A stretch of DNA of 64,000 nucleotides from Acetobacter senegalensis (GCF_001580995.1 NZ_LHZU01000143.1:53599-117598), one strand, 5' to 3'. Shown: positions 53,486 through 63,380, numbered from the stretch's first letter. Numbers and translations: made by a program. The notes: a model not told the origin generated them from the sequence alone.

Positions 53486-56427
53486 TTTTTCTCACGCCAT
53501 TTGCTCTTCTCGGTCTGGTCACTCTGCCTTTGGTCTGGTGGCTGCTCAAAGCCACCCCGCCTAAGCCGCGCAAACAGAGCTTTCCGCCCATCCAGATTCT
53601 GCGCGGCCTGCGGCAGCGTGAAACGGATATTGCCCGCTCGCCTTTATGGTTGCTGCTGGTGCGTCTGGCGGCCGTAACGCTGCTGGTTCTCGGGCTGGCG
53701 CACCCTGTAATGCCGGGGGAGCATGTGCCTACCTCCGGCCACGGCCCCCTGTTGCTGGTGCTGGATGATGACATGCTTTCCGCACCCGGCTGGACGCAAC
53801 GCATTGCCACCGCGCAAGGATTTGTGGATGACGCAGCCCATGCGGGCCGCCCTGTCCTGCTGCTCCGCACAGCCGCCATACCGGAAGCCCTCGCTGATCA
53901 GGACATTCCTCACCCTCGCCCGGCCAGCGCCGTGCAACAGGATCTGAACAGCCTGCGTCCTGCTCCATGGGGCACAGACCGGGGCGCCGTCGCCCATTTG
54001 CTGGAAACCCATCCGCCGGCTGACGTGGGCAATGTGGTCTATCTGGCCAATGGGGTTGCCTCAGCGGGAGATGCGGCCTTCGCCAAGGCATTGCGTGCCC
54101 AGGGCCCTGTGCAGGAAGTACGTTTTCCCGATGCGCCTGCAGTGGTTCTTGCTCCCGCCCCTGCGCGGAACGGGCCTGTCATTGCCCGCCTTCTGGCTCT
54201 GCCCGATCCGTCTGCACCCCGTGCCTTTACCGTGCGTGTTCATACGCAGGATGGCGGGACACTGGCTGTTGTGCCGGTTACGCTTCCGGCCGGTGCGGCC
54301 AGCGCAGATGTGCTCGTTGATCTGCCGAACACCGTGCGTAACCGGATTGATCAGGTTGCTCTGGCAGGGCAGTCCAGCGCAGCAGGCACCCTGCTGTTTG
54401 ATGAAGGCGACCGCCTGCGCCCCGTAGGGCTGATGACCACAGGTGCCGCCGATACGCCTTTGATCGGGCCGCTGTTCTATCTGCGGCGGGCGCTCGCCCC
54501 CACGGCAGACCTACATGAAGGCAACGGTGCGGCCCTGCTGACCCAACCTCTTTCCGTTATTATTGCCCCTGACGGCACTCTGGCGGACCCCAGCACACGG
54601 CAGAAAATTGCGGAATGGGTCAAAAACGGCGGCACGCTCGTCCGTTTTGCTGGCCCTGCTCTGGCAGGCGAGCACCATGAAGCAGGCCAGCCCACTCCAA
54701 CAGACGATGCAGATAACGATGGCACCGCACAGCCACCTTCCGGCCAGACGTCAACGGACCCCACGGAGGACCTTCTACCGGTAGCCCTGCTTGATGGCTC
54801 CCGCCAACTGGGAGGCACCATGACATGGGGAGCCCCGCAGAAGCTGGCACCGTTTGACGCCAGCTCCCCTTTCCATGGGCTCGATATCCCGGCGGATGTC
54901 ACCGTCTCGCAGCAGGTTCTGGCCAGCCCTGTGGCTGATCTCGCCGCACATAGCTGGGCCAGATTGACGGACGGCACGCCTTTGGTCACCCATGCCTCAC
55001 TCGGTAAAGGTGAAATTGTGCTGTTCCACATCAGCAGCACGGCAGACTGGTCAAACCTGCCGCTCTCCGGCCTGTTTGTGGCCATGCTGCAGCGGCTGAC
55101 AGATCACGCCAATGGTGTGAGCATTCCTGCCGATGACAGCCTGCTGGCCCCTGTCATGACGCTGGATGGTGAAGGTGTTCTGGGCCCGCCACCGCCGACT
55201 GCGCGTGGCCTGAAAGCCAGCGCCTTTGCTGAAACAGATGTCTCACCTGCCCATCCGCCGGGGCTATATGGCCCCCGTGCCGCCCGGCGCGCCCTGAACG
55301 CAGGCACCCACTTGGCAAGCCTTTCTCCCGCGCAACCTGTGGGCACACTCACCACCCCGGCAGGGCGCAGACCCGATACACCTCTGGGCCGCTATTGCCT
55401 GCTTGCCGCAGTCTTCCTCCTCCTGCTGGATACCCTGATGGTGCTGCTCATGCGTGCTGGTGTTGTCTTTGGCAGAAAACGCCTGCCAACCAGCACGGCT
55501 CTTTCTCTGGCGTTTCTTCTCGCCATGGCATCCCCTGCCAGCCTTTGGGCCGCAGACCGGCATGACCCGGCGCTGGCCCAAGCACAGCAGACCCCGCAGC
55601 CTGAACAGACGGTTCCGCCCGCAACGGCCTCGGCCCCGACTACTGAGACCGCGCCTGCGTCTCCTCAATCTGGCGATCAAGGAAAGTCCTCTGTTCCGGG
55701 GGCGGCGCTGGAAACACGTCTGGCTTATGTTCTGACCGGCCATGACGATGTGGATACTGTGTCCCGGCAGGGCTTGCAGGGCCTGTCGGACTATACCAAC
55801 GCCCGCACGTCCGCCAAACTCGGCCACCCGGATGGCGTGCGCCCGGGCCAGGATGATCTCAGCTATTATCCACTGCTTTACTGGCCCATCACGCCCGATG
55901 CCCGCACCACTCCGGCACAGACAGCCGCGCTGACCACCTTCATGGCGCATGGCGGTATTCTGCTGATTGACACACAGGGGCAGGATGCCAGCAGCCAGAA
56001 TGACGGGGAGAATTCAGGCAGCTTTGCAGGTGATGCACCCGGCACCCGGTCCGCCTTGCGGCGGGTGACCAACGGGTTGCCCATCCCTCCACTGGCCACC
56101 ATTACAGACCACCATCTGCTGGCCCACACCTTCTACATGCTGCATGATTTTCCGGGCCGCTATGCCGGACAACCCATCTGGGTGGCACGGGAAGGACAGG
56201 CTGAAAATGATGATGTGAGCCCGGTTATTATCGGCTCTGCGGACTGGGCGCATGCTTGGGCTGTGGATGAGGAAGGCAACACCCCCTACGCCGTAATTCC
56301 TGACGGTGCGGATCAGCGCCAGCTTGCTTACCGGTTTGGGGTCAACGCCGTAATTTACGCCCTGACAGGCAATTACAAGGCAGATCAGGTGCATGTGCCC
56401 ATGTTGCTGCAACGGCTGGGAGAATAA
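53482..56427 (+). CDS. BatA-N/DUF4159 membrane protein
   Basis: A 981-residue membrane protein. The N-terminus is a BatA/aerotolerance-type region: IFLTPFALLGLVTLPLVWWLL is one membrane segment, with SPLWLLLVRLAAVTLLVLGLA the second. A long periplasmic middle follows. Two further membrane segments lie at about 636-658 and 673-692. The C-terminal DUF4159 domain starts near 743 (LETRLAYVLTGHDDVDTV, DDLSYYPLLYWPITPDA, GILLIDTQGQD). The ATGA overlap couples it to the DUF58 gene. The function is not known; cell-envelope integrity is a guess from the MoxR context. Confidence 0.85.
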   Translation: MIFLTPFALLGLVTLPLVWWLLKATPPKPRKQSFPPIQILRGLRQRETDIARSPLWLLLVRLAAVTLLVLGLAHPVMPGEHVPTSGHGPLLLVLDDDMLSAPGWTQRIATAQGFVDDAAHAGRPVLLLRTAAIPEALADQDIPHPRPASAVQQDLNSLRPAPWGTDRGAVAHLLETHPPADVGNVVYLANGVASAGDAAFAKALRAQGPVQEVRFPDAPAVVLAPAPARNGPVIARLLALPDPSAPRAFTVRVHTQDGGTLAVVPVTLPAGAASADVLVDLPNTVRNRIDQVALAGQSSAAGTLLFDEGDRLRPVGLMTTGAADTPLIGPLFYLRRALAPTADLHEGNGAALLTQPLSVIIAPDGTLADPSTRQKIAEWVKNGGTLVRFAGPALAGEHHEAGQPTPTDDADNDGTAQPPSGQTSTDPTEDLLPVALLDGSRQLGGTMTWGAPQKLAPFDASSPFHGLDIPADVTVSQQVLASPVADLAAHSWARLTDGTPLVTHASLGKGEIVLFHISSTADWSNLPLSGLFVAMLQRLTDHANGVSIPADDSLLAPVMTLDGEGVLGPPPPTARGLKASAFAETDVSPAHPPGLYGPRAARRALNAGTHLASLSPAQPVGTLTTPAGRRPDTPLGRYCLLAAVFLLLLDTLMVLLMRAGVVFGRKRLPTSTALSLAFLLAMASPASLWAADRHDPALAQAQQTPQPEQTVPPATASAPTTETAPASPQSGDQGKSSVPGAALETRLAYVLTGHDDVDTVSRQGLQGLSDYTNARTSAKLGHPDGVRPGQDDLSYYPLLYWPITPDARTTPAQTAALTTFMAHGGILLIDTQGQDASSQNDGENSGSFAGDAPGTRSALRRVTNGLPIPPLATITDHHLLAHTFYMLHDFPGRYAGQPIWVAREGQAENDDVSPVIIGSADWAHAWAVDEEGNTPYAVIPDGADQRQLAYRFGVNAVIYALTGNYKADQVHVPMLLQRLGE

Positions 56428-56433
56428 ACGCCC

Positions 56434-58626
56434 ATGCTGACTCATCTTGCGCAATCCTATGGGTTTGCTCCCCTCATTCCCCTCTGGCTGCTCGCTGGCA
56501 TCGGCATACTTGCGCTCGTGCTTTGTGCCTATGCCATAAGCAGACGCACCAAAGGGGCCATCCTCAGGTTGGGGGCGGTGCTTTCCCTTCTGCTCTGGCT
56601 GTCAGGGCCGCAACGTCTGCATGAAAGCTGGCACGTTCTGCCAGAAACCGCGCTGCTGCTGGTGGATCAGTCTCCCTCCATGTCCATCGGGCACAGGGCT
56701 GCTCTGGCGCGGCAAGCGGCGCAGGCCATGGAACAGGCTCATACACAGGGCCTGACTCTGCGCACCGTTCCCGTGCGGAATTCCGGCCATAACGGAACCC
56801 GCCTGTTTGATGCGCTGGATCAGGCCGCGGCAGATATTCCGCCCGATCAGTTTGCGGGCGCTGTCATGCTCACGGATGGACAGGTATCAGACATTCCCAA
56901 ATCCATTCCGGAACGCCTGACGCCAGCCGGGCAGAATGGAGAAAAAACCCACCTGCCCCTGCATGTGCTGATCCCGGCCAAAGGCGAGGAAACAGACCGT
57001 CAACTGCGTATTCTGCAAGCTCCGCCATATGGTATTGTTGGCCAACCCGCCAAACTGCGCGTGCAGGTGGATGATGCAGGCCCCGGAACCACACCGGGCA
57101 CTCAGGCGGAACTCACCTTGCGCGTGAATGGAGAAGAACCGCTCTCCATACCCGTCACAACGGGTACGCCGCAGGATATCTCCCTGCCGGTGTCCCATCC
57201 CGGACAGATGCTGATCAGTCTGGCCGTCTCACCGCTGGCGGGTGAGGTCTCGCAGATCAACAACCAGACCATTACCCGTATGACGGGCATCCGTGACCGC
57301 CTGCGTGTGCTCCTGATTTCCGGCACCCCCAATCAGGGTGAACGCGTCTGGCGTCGGCTGCTTAAGGCTGATCCCTCGGTTGATCTGATTCACTTCACCA
57401 TTTTACGGCCACCGGATAAGGACGACGGCACACCGCTGTCTGATCTGGCACTGATTGCCTTCCCGGTGCGGGAACTGTTTCAGGAAAAAATCAACCAGTT
57501 TGACCTCATCATTCTGGACGGATTTGAAAACCAGAACATCCTTCCGCATGCCTATCTGAACAACATTGCCAACTTTGTGCGCAAAGGTGGCGGCCTGTTG
57601 CTGACAGCCGGACCAGAATTTGTCGGCCCCGGCACCCTTCAGGATACGCCTGTGGGTGACATCCTGCCCGCACACGTGCCGCTGGAAAATGGCATGGTGG
57701 AACAACGCTTCCGCCCCCATCTGACGCCAGAAGGCCGCAGGCACCCGGTAACGGCGGCCCTCCCCGGCGCGCCGCCCACCAACGCGGACTCTGCGGCTCA
57801 GACCATTCCGGGCCAGTGGGGGCCATGGTACCGGGCGCTAAAGCCAGACACCACGCATGGCGAGGCCCTGATGAGCGGCCCAGACAACGCCCCCCTGCTG
57901 GTGCTGGACCATGTGGATCAGGGCCGCGTTGCGCTGCTGTTGTCTGACCAGATCTGGCTTTGGTCCCGTGGAGAGGGCGGCGGCGGCCCGCAGGCCGAAC
58001 TTCTGCGCCGTATCTCTCACTGGCTCATGAAAGAACCTGAGCTGGAAGAAGAACAGCTGAACGCCAGCATTGCCGGTGGAGAACTCACCGTTACACGGCG
58101 CAGCACGGCGGCGGAGCCCCGGCATAACGTTACCGTCACGCCCCCTTCGGGCACGCCTGTCACGTTAACGCTTGATGCTACGACAGCCTCGGCACAGACG
58201 CGGAAAACTGGCGCACCTGAGGCCGATGGTGGGCAAAGTGGGATCAGCACCGGACATATGGCAGCGGAACAGCCCGGCATCTGGCAGGTGGACGATGGGG
58301 CCCATAAGGCCTTTGCCGCCCCCATGCCGCCAGACCCGCAGGAATTTGCAGACCTCCGCGCTACAGCCAGCAAACTGCAGGACATGGTTTCAGCCACTGG
58401 TGGCGGCATGCTCTGGACGGGGGATACCGCCTCCGCCCCGGCTGTGCCCCAGCTTCAACTGGCAGACGGCCGCACCCTGCACGGCGAGAACTGGTTTGCG
58501 TTTCCGCACCGGAATGCTCATGTAGTAACAGGTAGAAGTGCAACACCCCTGCTGCCTGAATGGGTCATGCTGAGCCTGTCGCTCCTGCTGTTGTTTGCCG
58601 GATGGTGGCGGGAAGGACGAAGCTGA
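56434..58626 (+). CDS. Membrane protein with VWA-like and GATase1-like domains
   Basis: A 730-residue protein. It has two N-terminal membrane helices (PLIPLWLLAGIGILALVLCA and LRLGAVLSLLLWLSG) and one C-terminal helix (VMLSLSLLLLFAGWW). A VWA-like region begins ALLLVDQSPSMSIG, which has the DxSxS pattern of metal-binding VWA sites. A glutamine-amidotransferase-like fold is suggested around residues 350-420 (FDLIILDGFENQNILPHAY, FVRKGGGLLLTAGPE). It follows the DUF4159 gene after 6 bp, closing the moxR unit. The exact role is unknown. Confidence 0.8.
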   Translation: MLTHLAQSYGFAPLIPLWLLAGIGILALVLCAYAISRRTKGAILRLGAVLSLLLWLSGPQRLHESWHVLPETALLLVDQSPSMSIGHRAALARQAAQAMEQAHTQGLTLRTVPVRNSGHNGTRLFDALDQAAADIPPDQFAGAVMLTDGQVSDIPKSIPERLTPAGQNGEKTHLPLHVLIPAKGEETDRQLRILQAPPYGIVGQPAKLRVQVDDAGPGTTPGTQAELTLRVNGEEPLSIPVTTGTPQDISLPVSHPGQMLISLAVSPLAGEVSQINNQTITRMTGIRDRLRVLLISGTPNQGERVWRRLLKADPSVDLIHFTILRPPDKDDGTPLSDLALIAFPVRELFQEKINQFDLIILDGFENQNILPHAYLNNIANFVRKGGGLLLTAGPEFVGPGTLQDTPVGDILPAHVPLENGMVEQRFRPHLTPEGRRHPVTAALPGAPPTNADSAAQTIPGQWGPWYRALKPDTTHGEALMSGPDNAPLLVLDHVDQGRVALLLSDQIWLWSRGEGGGGPQAELLRRISHWLMKEPELEEEQLNASIAGGELTVTRRSTAAEPRHNVTVTPPSGTPVTLTLDATTASAQTRKTGAPEADGGQSGISTGHMAAEQPGIWQVDDGAHKAFAAPMPPDPQEFADLRATASKLQDMVSATGGGMLWTGDTASAPAVPQLQLADGRTLHGENWFAFPHRNAHVVTGRSATPLLPEWVMLSLSLLLLFAGWWREGRS

Positions 58627-58695
58627 CCCTCAGCTCCTTTCCGCACTCCCACCATTGTGGTAATTTATAAGTGACGTTTCCTGTATGGACAGACC

Positions 58696-59301
58696 ATGAC
58701 CCGCTCGTTCCGCATTATTCCGGCTGCTCTGGCCTGCAGCAGTTTTCTGGCTCTCGCCCTTCCCGCCACCGGCTGGGCCCAGTCCGCCCGCGAGCAGGAA
58801 GCGCAGGCTGCTGCGGAAGAAGCCGCGCAGAAGGCTGAAGCCGCCAAGGCCGCAAAACGCGCGGCTCCTCCTGCAGCCATTCCCGGCGCGGGCGCTGAAG
58901 ACGATGACGATGGCGAACATTCCAATACGGATATGGAACCCACTGCCGCCCTGTTTGATGCCATCAACCGTGGCAGCATCAGCGCAGCCAAGGAATCCAT
59001 CAATCGTGGGGCGGATCTTCACAGCAAGAATGTGCTTGGGCAGACCCCGCTTGATATGTCCATCGATCTGAACCGCAACCCCATCACCTTCCTGCTACTC
59101 TCCCTGCGCGGCAATGATGATCGTGTGCGCACGGATGTTGCGGCTGAAACCCGCAGCATGAAAATGGAAAACGGTAGCGGGCATCTGACCATTGGCGGAA
59201 GCGCTGGCCGACACGGCACCCTTCCCCATGAAAGCCGTTACGATACATCTGGTGGCAGACCGCAGCCGGATGTCGGGTTTCTTGGATTTAGCGGCGGCTG
59301 A
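58696..59301 (+). CDS. Small exported protein with ankyrin-like repeat
   Basis: A 201-residue protein. The signal peptide is FRIIPAALACSSFLALALPATGWA. An Ala/Glu/Lys-rich coiled-coil stretch (about 30-60) and an acidic patch (EDDDDGEH) follow. ALFDAINRGSISAAKESINRGADLHSKNVLGQTPLDMSI then reads as about one ankyrin repeat with the GxTPL core. The tail is Gly/Ser-rich. It lies 69 bp after the moxR cluster and before a terminator, so cotranscription is possible. I do not recognise a specific family function. Confidence 0.75.
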   Translation: MTRSFRIIPAALACSSFLALALPATGWAQSAREQEAQAAAEEAAQKAEAAKAAKRAAPPAAIPGAGAEDDDDGEHSNTDMEPTAALFDAINRGSISAAKESINRGADLHSKNVLGQTPLDMSIDLNRNPITFLLLSLRGNDDRVRTDVAAETRSMKMENGSGHLTIGGSAGRHGTLPHESRYDTSGGRPQPDVGFLGFSGG

Positions 59302-59339
59302 GCCCCCTGCTTTCCTTTTAGTCCGCGCAGTCCGTTCAT

Positions 59340-59372
59340 AAAAAAAAGCCGCCCTGTTGAGGCGGCTTTTTT
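59340..59372. terminator. Bidirectional terminator
   Basis: AAAAAAAAGCCGCC pairs perfectly with GGCGGCTTTTTT around a 7-base loop, between two convergent genes. T-runs follow on both strands. Confidence 0.92.
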
Positions 59373-59394
59373 CATATCATGCCATGATACTGGC

Positions 59395-60528
59395 TCAACC
59401 GGCGGCAGCAGCCTTGGCCATGGATGCCGTTGTTTTTGCCTGTTCAAGACTTTCCTGACGCAAGACATCCAGCGGAAGAAACTCGCCATTGCGTTCAAAA
59501 TGCCAGAAGGTCCAGCCGTTGCAGGACGGCGCATTGGTCAACTGTGCGCCCAACTTGTGGATGGAACCCCGTTTGGCACCACTGACCAGCGTGCCATCAG
59601 GCGAAACCGTAGCGCTCACACGCTGTTTTTTGTCACACAGCACCGTACCAACGGGCAAAAGTCCGCGCTCCACAAGGCTACCAAAAGGCACACGGGGGGC
59701 TTCACGCTTGTCCTGCGTGGTCACAACCGCATCATCAGCCAGCGGCGTTTCCCGCGCCACACGGCTCATGGCGGCTTCCACATAATCCGGATGCCGCTCA
59801 ATGCCGATAAAACGGCGGCGCAACCGGCGGGCCATGGCGGGGGTCGTGCCTGTACCGGTGAAGGGGTCCAGCACCACATCATCAACCGTGGTAGAAGCGA
59901 GCAGCACGCGATGCAGCAGGCTTTCCGGCTTCTGCGTGGGGTGCAGCTTCAGCCCGTGTTCATTCCGCAGGCGTTCATTGCCGGTGCAAAGCGGCAGATA
60001 CCAGTCAGACCGCATCTGAACATCATCATTCAGCGCTTTCATGGCCTGATAATTGAACCGATACCGGCTATCCTCGCTCCGGGCTGCCCAGATCAGGGTT
60101 TCATGCGCATTGGTAAAACGACGCCCCCGAAAATTCGGCATGGGGTTGGATTTGCGCCACACAATATCATTCAGGATCCAGAACCCCAGTTCCTGCAAAA
60201 TCGCGCCAATGCGGAAAATGTTATGATAGGAACCGATCACCCAGATGGTGCCATCCTTGTGCAGCACACGCCGCGCTTCTGTCAGCCATGCACGGGTAAA
60301 GCGATCATACTCCTGAAGATCGGAAAACTTGTCCCAATCATCATCCACACCATCCACCAGGGAATCATCGGGGCGGCGCAGTTCACCACGAAGTTGCAGG
60401 TTGTACGGCGGATCAGCAAACACGCAATCAACAGAGCCGGAGGGCAACGTGCGCATGGTTTCAACACATTCGCCACGCAGAATCTGGTCCAGAGGCAGTT
60501 CCATGCTCATTGATTTTGCGCCGCTCAT
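59395..60528 (-). CDS. ccrM: Adenine DNA methyltransferase CcrM (GANTC)
   Basis: CcrM methylates adenine in GANTC and is tied to the alphaproteobacterial cell cycle. The 377-residue beta-class methyltransferase has the catalytic DPPYNLQL (Asp39-Tyr42) first and the SAM motif [15 protein letters not shown] later. It also has the CcrM-type [22 protein letters not shown]. The C-terminal extension specific to CcrM is present ([20 protein letters not shown]). It is coupled to rnhB by an ATGA overlap. Five GANTC sites cluster upstream of the rnhB-ccrM unit. Confidence 0.95.
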   Translation of the reverse strand: MSGAKSMSMELPLDQILRGECVETMRTLPSGSVDCVFADPPYNLQLRGELRRPDDSLVDGVDDDWDKFSDLQEYDRFTRAWLTEARRVLHKDGTIWVIGSYHNIFRIGAILQELGFWILNDIVWRKSNPMPNFRGRRFTNAHETLIWAARSEDSRYRFNYQAMKALNDDVQMRSDWYLPLCTGNERLRNEHGLKLHPTQKPESLLHRVLLASTTVDDVVLDPFTGTGTTPAMARRLRRRFIGIERHPDYVEAAMSRVARETPLADDAVVTTQDKREAPRVPFGSLVERGLLPVGTVLCDKKQRVSATVSPDGTLVSGAKRGSIHKLGAQLTNAPSCNGWTFWHFERNGEFLPLDVLRQESLEQAKTTASMAKAAAAG

Positions 60529-61154
60529 GCCCGGCCCTCCGTATAAAAATGTTCAATTTGCCGGCGCACAGTGCCGAAGGTTCTACGATGATGCGGGGTA
60601 ATCCCCGTTGTGGTCAGCGCCAGCCGGTGAGCTGCAGTGCCGTAGCCCGCATTTTTCTCCCACCCATAAGCGGGCCAGCGCGTATCCAGGCGGGCCATGA
60701 TGCGGTCCCGCACAACCTTGGCCACAATGGAGGCGGCAGCAATGGACAGGCTCAGGCGATCGCCCCCCACCACTGTTTGCGTGCTGCATCCAAAATCGGG
60801 CGTTTTGTTACCATCCACCAGCACATGATCAGGCAAGCGCGGCAGCCGGGCCACGGCACGCTGCATCGCCAGATGAGCCGCATGATGGATGTTCAGGAAA
60901 TCAATTTCGGCAGTCGAGGCTGCGCCAAGCCCGATTTCAATACCGGGCACATCAGGCAGGCGGGCCGCAATGGCCTCACGCACTACCGGTTTCAGTTTTT
61001 TGGAATCATCAATAATAGCCGCCAGATCAGCGGGCACGCCAGCGGCAAAGACCACGGCGGCGGCGACTACGGGACCAGCCAGTGGGCCACGGCCCACTTC
61101 ATCTACTCCGGCGACACGTCCGCCATGCTGCTGTTCCCGCGTAAAATCCGGCAT
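60525..61154 (-). CDS. rnhB: Ribonuclease HII
   Basis: RNase HII removes ribonucleotides and RNA primers from DNA. The 209-residue protein has the active-site acidic block [20 protein letters not shown], then [13 protein letters not shown] and the later ILVDGN-like [15 protein letters not shown] 61154 is preferred (GAGGGG upstream); the frame stays open to 61229 across the repeat-rich leader. Overlap with ccrM by 4 bases places both in one transcript, so a control element upstream of rnhB acts on ccrM. Confidence 0.94.
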   Translation of the reverse strand: MPDFTREQQHGGRVAGVDEVGRGPLAGPVVAAAVVFAAGVPADLAAIIDDSKKLKPVVREAIAARLPDVPGIEIGLGAASTAEIDFLNIHHAAHLAMQRAVARLPRLPDHVLVDGNKTPDFGCSTQTVVGGDRLSLSIAAASIVAKVVRDRIMARLDTRWPAYGWEKNAGYGTAAHRLALTTTGITPHHRRTFGTVRRQIEHFYTEGRA

Positions 61155-61173
61155 TGCCCCTCTTTCCATCGAT

Positions 61174-61210
61174 TTGGTGCGACTCGGCAAAAAATACCGA
61201 GTCGCACCAA
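61174..61210. repeat. 14-bp perfect inverted repeat with GANTC in each arm, upstream of rnhB-ccrM
   Basis: Arms 61174-61187 and 61197-61210 (TTGGTGCGACTCGG and its complement) match at all 14 positions around the spacer CAAAAAATA. Each arm contains one GANTC site. There is no T-run after the stem on either strand, so it is unlikely to be a simple terminator. It lies 20 bp before the rnhB start. Confidence 0.85.
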
Positions 61211-61263
61211 CTGCGACTCCGTGAGGCAAGGAGAATCACTTTTCACCGCTCAGCGCAAGAGTC
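61181..61263. promoter_or_regulatory. Cluster of five GANTC methylation sites upstream of rnhB-ccrM
   Basis: GANTC occurs at 61181, 61199, 61215, 61233 and 61259. The first three and the fifth lie in the same heptamer GCGACTC or its complement. By base composition roughly one site per 250-300 bp would be expected, so this is a dense cluster. It probably links CcrM activity to its own transcription. Confidence 0.7.
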
Positions 61264-61279
61264 GCGGTGCAGGAAATTT

Positions 61280-61585
61280 TCAGGAACGCTTGCCGCGCGG
61301 GAACACCAGCCAGCCGATCAGCAGACCAAACACGGAAACAATACCCAATGAAAGCAAAGGCTTATCACGCACAAACGTGACAGCTTTTTCTACTACGCCT
61401 TCCCCTTCCTCATACAGGTCAGCAAATTCCTGCTGCGCCATGCCGGAGAACTGATCGAACTTGCCTTCTGCCTGAAGACCCAGATCGCCGGTCAGGCCGC
61501 CAGCCGCATCCTTAATCCGGCCTTTTGCGTCTTCGGCAACGCCTTCAACCTTGTTTGCGACCGTTTTGAGTTTATCGTCAGCCAT
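61280..61585 (-). CDS. CsbD-like stress protein with C-terminal membrane segment
   Basis: A 101-residue protein. The N-terminal CsbD-like pattern (KLKTVANKVEGVAEDAKGRI, then GDLGLQAEGKFDQFSG) is followed by an acidic stretch and one membrane helix (LLSLGIVSVFGLLIGWLVFP) with a basic end, as in DUF883/ElaB-type anchors. ATG 61585 has AAGGAG 8 bases upstream; an earlier frame opening at 61621 is not needed. CsbD-like proteins are often general-stress induced, with unknown biochemistry. It lies upstream of rnhB-ccrM on the same strand. Confidence 0.85.
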   Translation of the reverse strand: MADDKLKTVANKVEGVAEDAKGRIKDAAGGLTGDLGLQAEGKFDQFSGMAQQEFADLYEEGEGVVEKAVTFVRDKPLLSLGIVSVFGLLIGWLVFPRGKRS

Positions 61586-61696
61586 AGGCTTTCTCCTTGT
61601 TTTTTGACCGCATTCTTCCACCCGGCAGCTCTTTTGGGGCCATCCGGGCCACGGTCTTCTGTTGCATCAGAACGCAAAAACTCGTCTCTGACTAGC

Positions 61697-63091
61697 ATGC
61701 TGTCTGTCAGTCGTGTTCATCTCACCGCCCTTATCGTCGCATCCATGCTGTTCATGGAGCAGCTTGATGGCACCATCCTCTCAACCGCCCTGCCATCCAT
61801 TGCTAACAGTTTGCATGTGGATACGGTTGCAACATCCGTTGCGCTAACCTCCTACATCATAGGGTTAGCCATATTTATTCCCGCTTCCGGCGCGTTGGCA
61901 GACAGGCTGGGCAGCCGCACGGTTCTCAGTTGCGCCATCATTATTTTCGTTTTGTGCTCAGTAGCCTGCGGCTCGGCGCACAGCCTCCTGTTTCTGGCTT
62001 GTATGCGCACTTTGCAGGGCATTGGGGGCGCGCTCATGGTCCCGGTCGGGCGTCTTGTCGTGCTGCGCAGCACGCCGCGGGAGGAGTTGGTGCGTACCAT
62101 GACGTGGATGATGCTCCCCGCAACGCTTGGTCCGCTCATGGGGCCTGTGGTGGGTGGGTTCATCACCACCTATCTGTCCTGGCGGTGGAATTTTTACCTC
62201 AACATCCCTGTCGGCATTCTGGGGTTCATCCTCACCCGCCGTTTCATCCCGGAGGTAAAAGAGAAGGAGCCTCCGCCGTTTGACCTCACGGGCCTGTTTC
62301 TTGCAGGCGGCGGCTTGGCCGCCCTTTCTGTCGGCACGGAACTGTTCACCCATAATCAGGGATCAGCCACGCTTCTCCTGTCGCTCTTTCTGGGGGGCTT
62401 TGCCTTTATGGGCGGGTACGGTTTTCACGCGGCAAGGTTGATTACTCCTCTGCTTGATTTCAGGTTACTGGCCATTCCCACATTCCGCATCTCTGTGCTG
62501 GGCGGAGCCGCCTCACGCATTGCCGTGGGGGCCTTTCCCTTCCTGCTGCCTGCTTTTCTGCAAATCGGGTCCGGGCTGACGGCGGCCCAAAGCGGCATGG
62601 TCACCTTCATTGCCCCTGTGGGAGCGCTCGCCATGCGTCCATGGGTGCCCGCGGTGCTCAAGCGCTGGGGGTTTCGCCGAGTGCTTATGGTAAACGGGTT
62701 TTCAGGGGGGATTCTCTCCATTCTGATTTCCAGCTTTCATCAGGGTCAGGCTCTCTGGCCGCTCTACCCCATTCTGCTTGCCGCAGGCATGGCACAGGCC
62801 ACACAGTTTTCGGCCTACAACACCATTGCCTATGCAGATATTCCCGCCAGCCGCATGAGCGCCGCCACCAGCTTTTACGCAACCATGCAGCAACTGATGC
62901 TGTCCTTGGGCATCTGTATCGCAGCAGGCACGCTTACTCTCTCCGGCCTACTGCATGGGCGCATCGAACCAACCTCCCACGATTTTGCAACCGCCTTCAT
63001 TGCCGTTGGCGTCATCTCGTTACTGGCAGTGCCTGCGGCCGCCAGCCTTAACCCCAATGCAGGCGCAGCACTCAGCGGCAAGAAGGAATAA
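61697..63091 (+). CDS. MFS transporter, DHA2 (EmrB/QacA) family
   Basis: A 14-helix-type transporter of about 464 residues from ATG 61697. The start region ASMLFMEQLDGTILSTALPSIANSL is the DHA2 hallmark. GALADRLGSRTVL (motif A) and GPVVGGFITTYLSWRWNFYLNIPVG (motif C) are clear. There is no good ribosome-binding site before this ATG; the frame opens upstream at TTG 61604, which would overlap the csbD-like leader. It is divergent from the csbD-like gene and precedes an RND adaptor gene. The substrate is unknown. Confidence 0.85.
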   Translation: MLSVSRVHLTALIVASMLFMEQLDGTILSTALPSIANSLHVDTVATSVALTSYIIGLAIFIPASGALADRLGSRTVLSCAIIIFVLCSVACGSAHSLLFLACMRTLQGIGGALMVPVGRLVVLRSTPREELVRTMTWMMLPATLGPLMGPVVGGFITTYLSWRWNFYLNIPVGILGFILTRRFIPEVKEKEPPPFDLTGLFLAGGGLAALSVGTELFTHNQGSATLLLSLFLGGFAFMGGYGFHAARLITPLLDFRLLAIPTFRISVLGGAASRIAVGAFPFLLPAFLQIGSGLTAAQSGMVTFIAPVGALAMRPWVPAVLKRWGFRRVLMVNGFSGGILSILISSFHQGQALWPLYPILLAAGMAQATQFSAYNTIAYADIPASRMSAATSFYATMQQLMLSLGICIAAGTLTLSGLLHGRIEPTSHDFATAFIAVGVISLLAVPAAASLNPNAGAALSGKKE

Positions 63092-63125
63092 TGCTTAGCC
63101 CTCCGCATGATTTAAGGCGCAAAAG

Positions 63126-63171
63126 GGGCGGAATTTTTTAAGTTTTTATTTATAGTTTTTCTTTTCCGCCC
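63126..63171. other. AT-rich stem-loop between the MFS and RND adaptor genes
   Basis: GGGCGGAA and TTCCGCCC form perfect 8-bp arms around an unusually AT-rich 30-base loop. It lies 35 bp after the MFS stop and may terminate that gene. The following ~210 bp before the adaptor ATG are lower-GC and probably carry its promoter; I cannot assign elements. Confidence 0.4.
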
Positions 63172-63380
63172 GAACCCTTGGACCATGCCCTTATTCTGGT
63201 ATACGCTCGGCGCATTCTGATGGGCAGTCGGAGGTGTGTCTGCCTTATACTTGTTTCTTAATGGTATTGAATCTGGCATAGACAACCACCTATGCCGTTT
63301 CTGTTCTCGGGCAGGCAGTGGGATGAGCCTCCCTGTCTGTTTTTTTCAACATTTAATTAGGTGAACGACCCGCGCGCCCC

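Noticed and set aside
61174..61210. Inverted repeat upstream of rnhB read as a terminator of the csbD-like gene
   Set aside because: There is no T-run after the stem on either strand and the arms carry GANTC sites, so a regulatory role is more likely.
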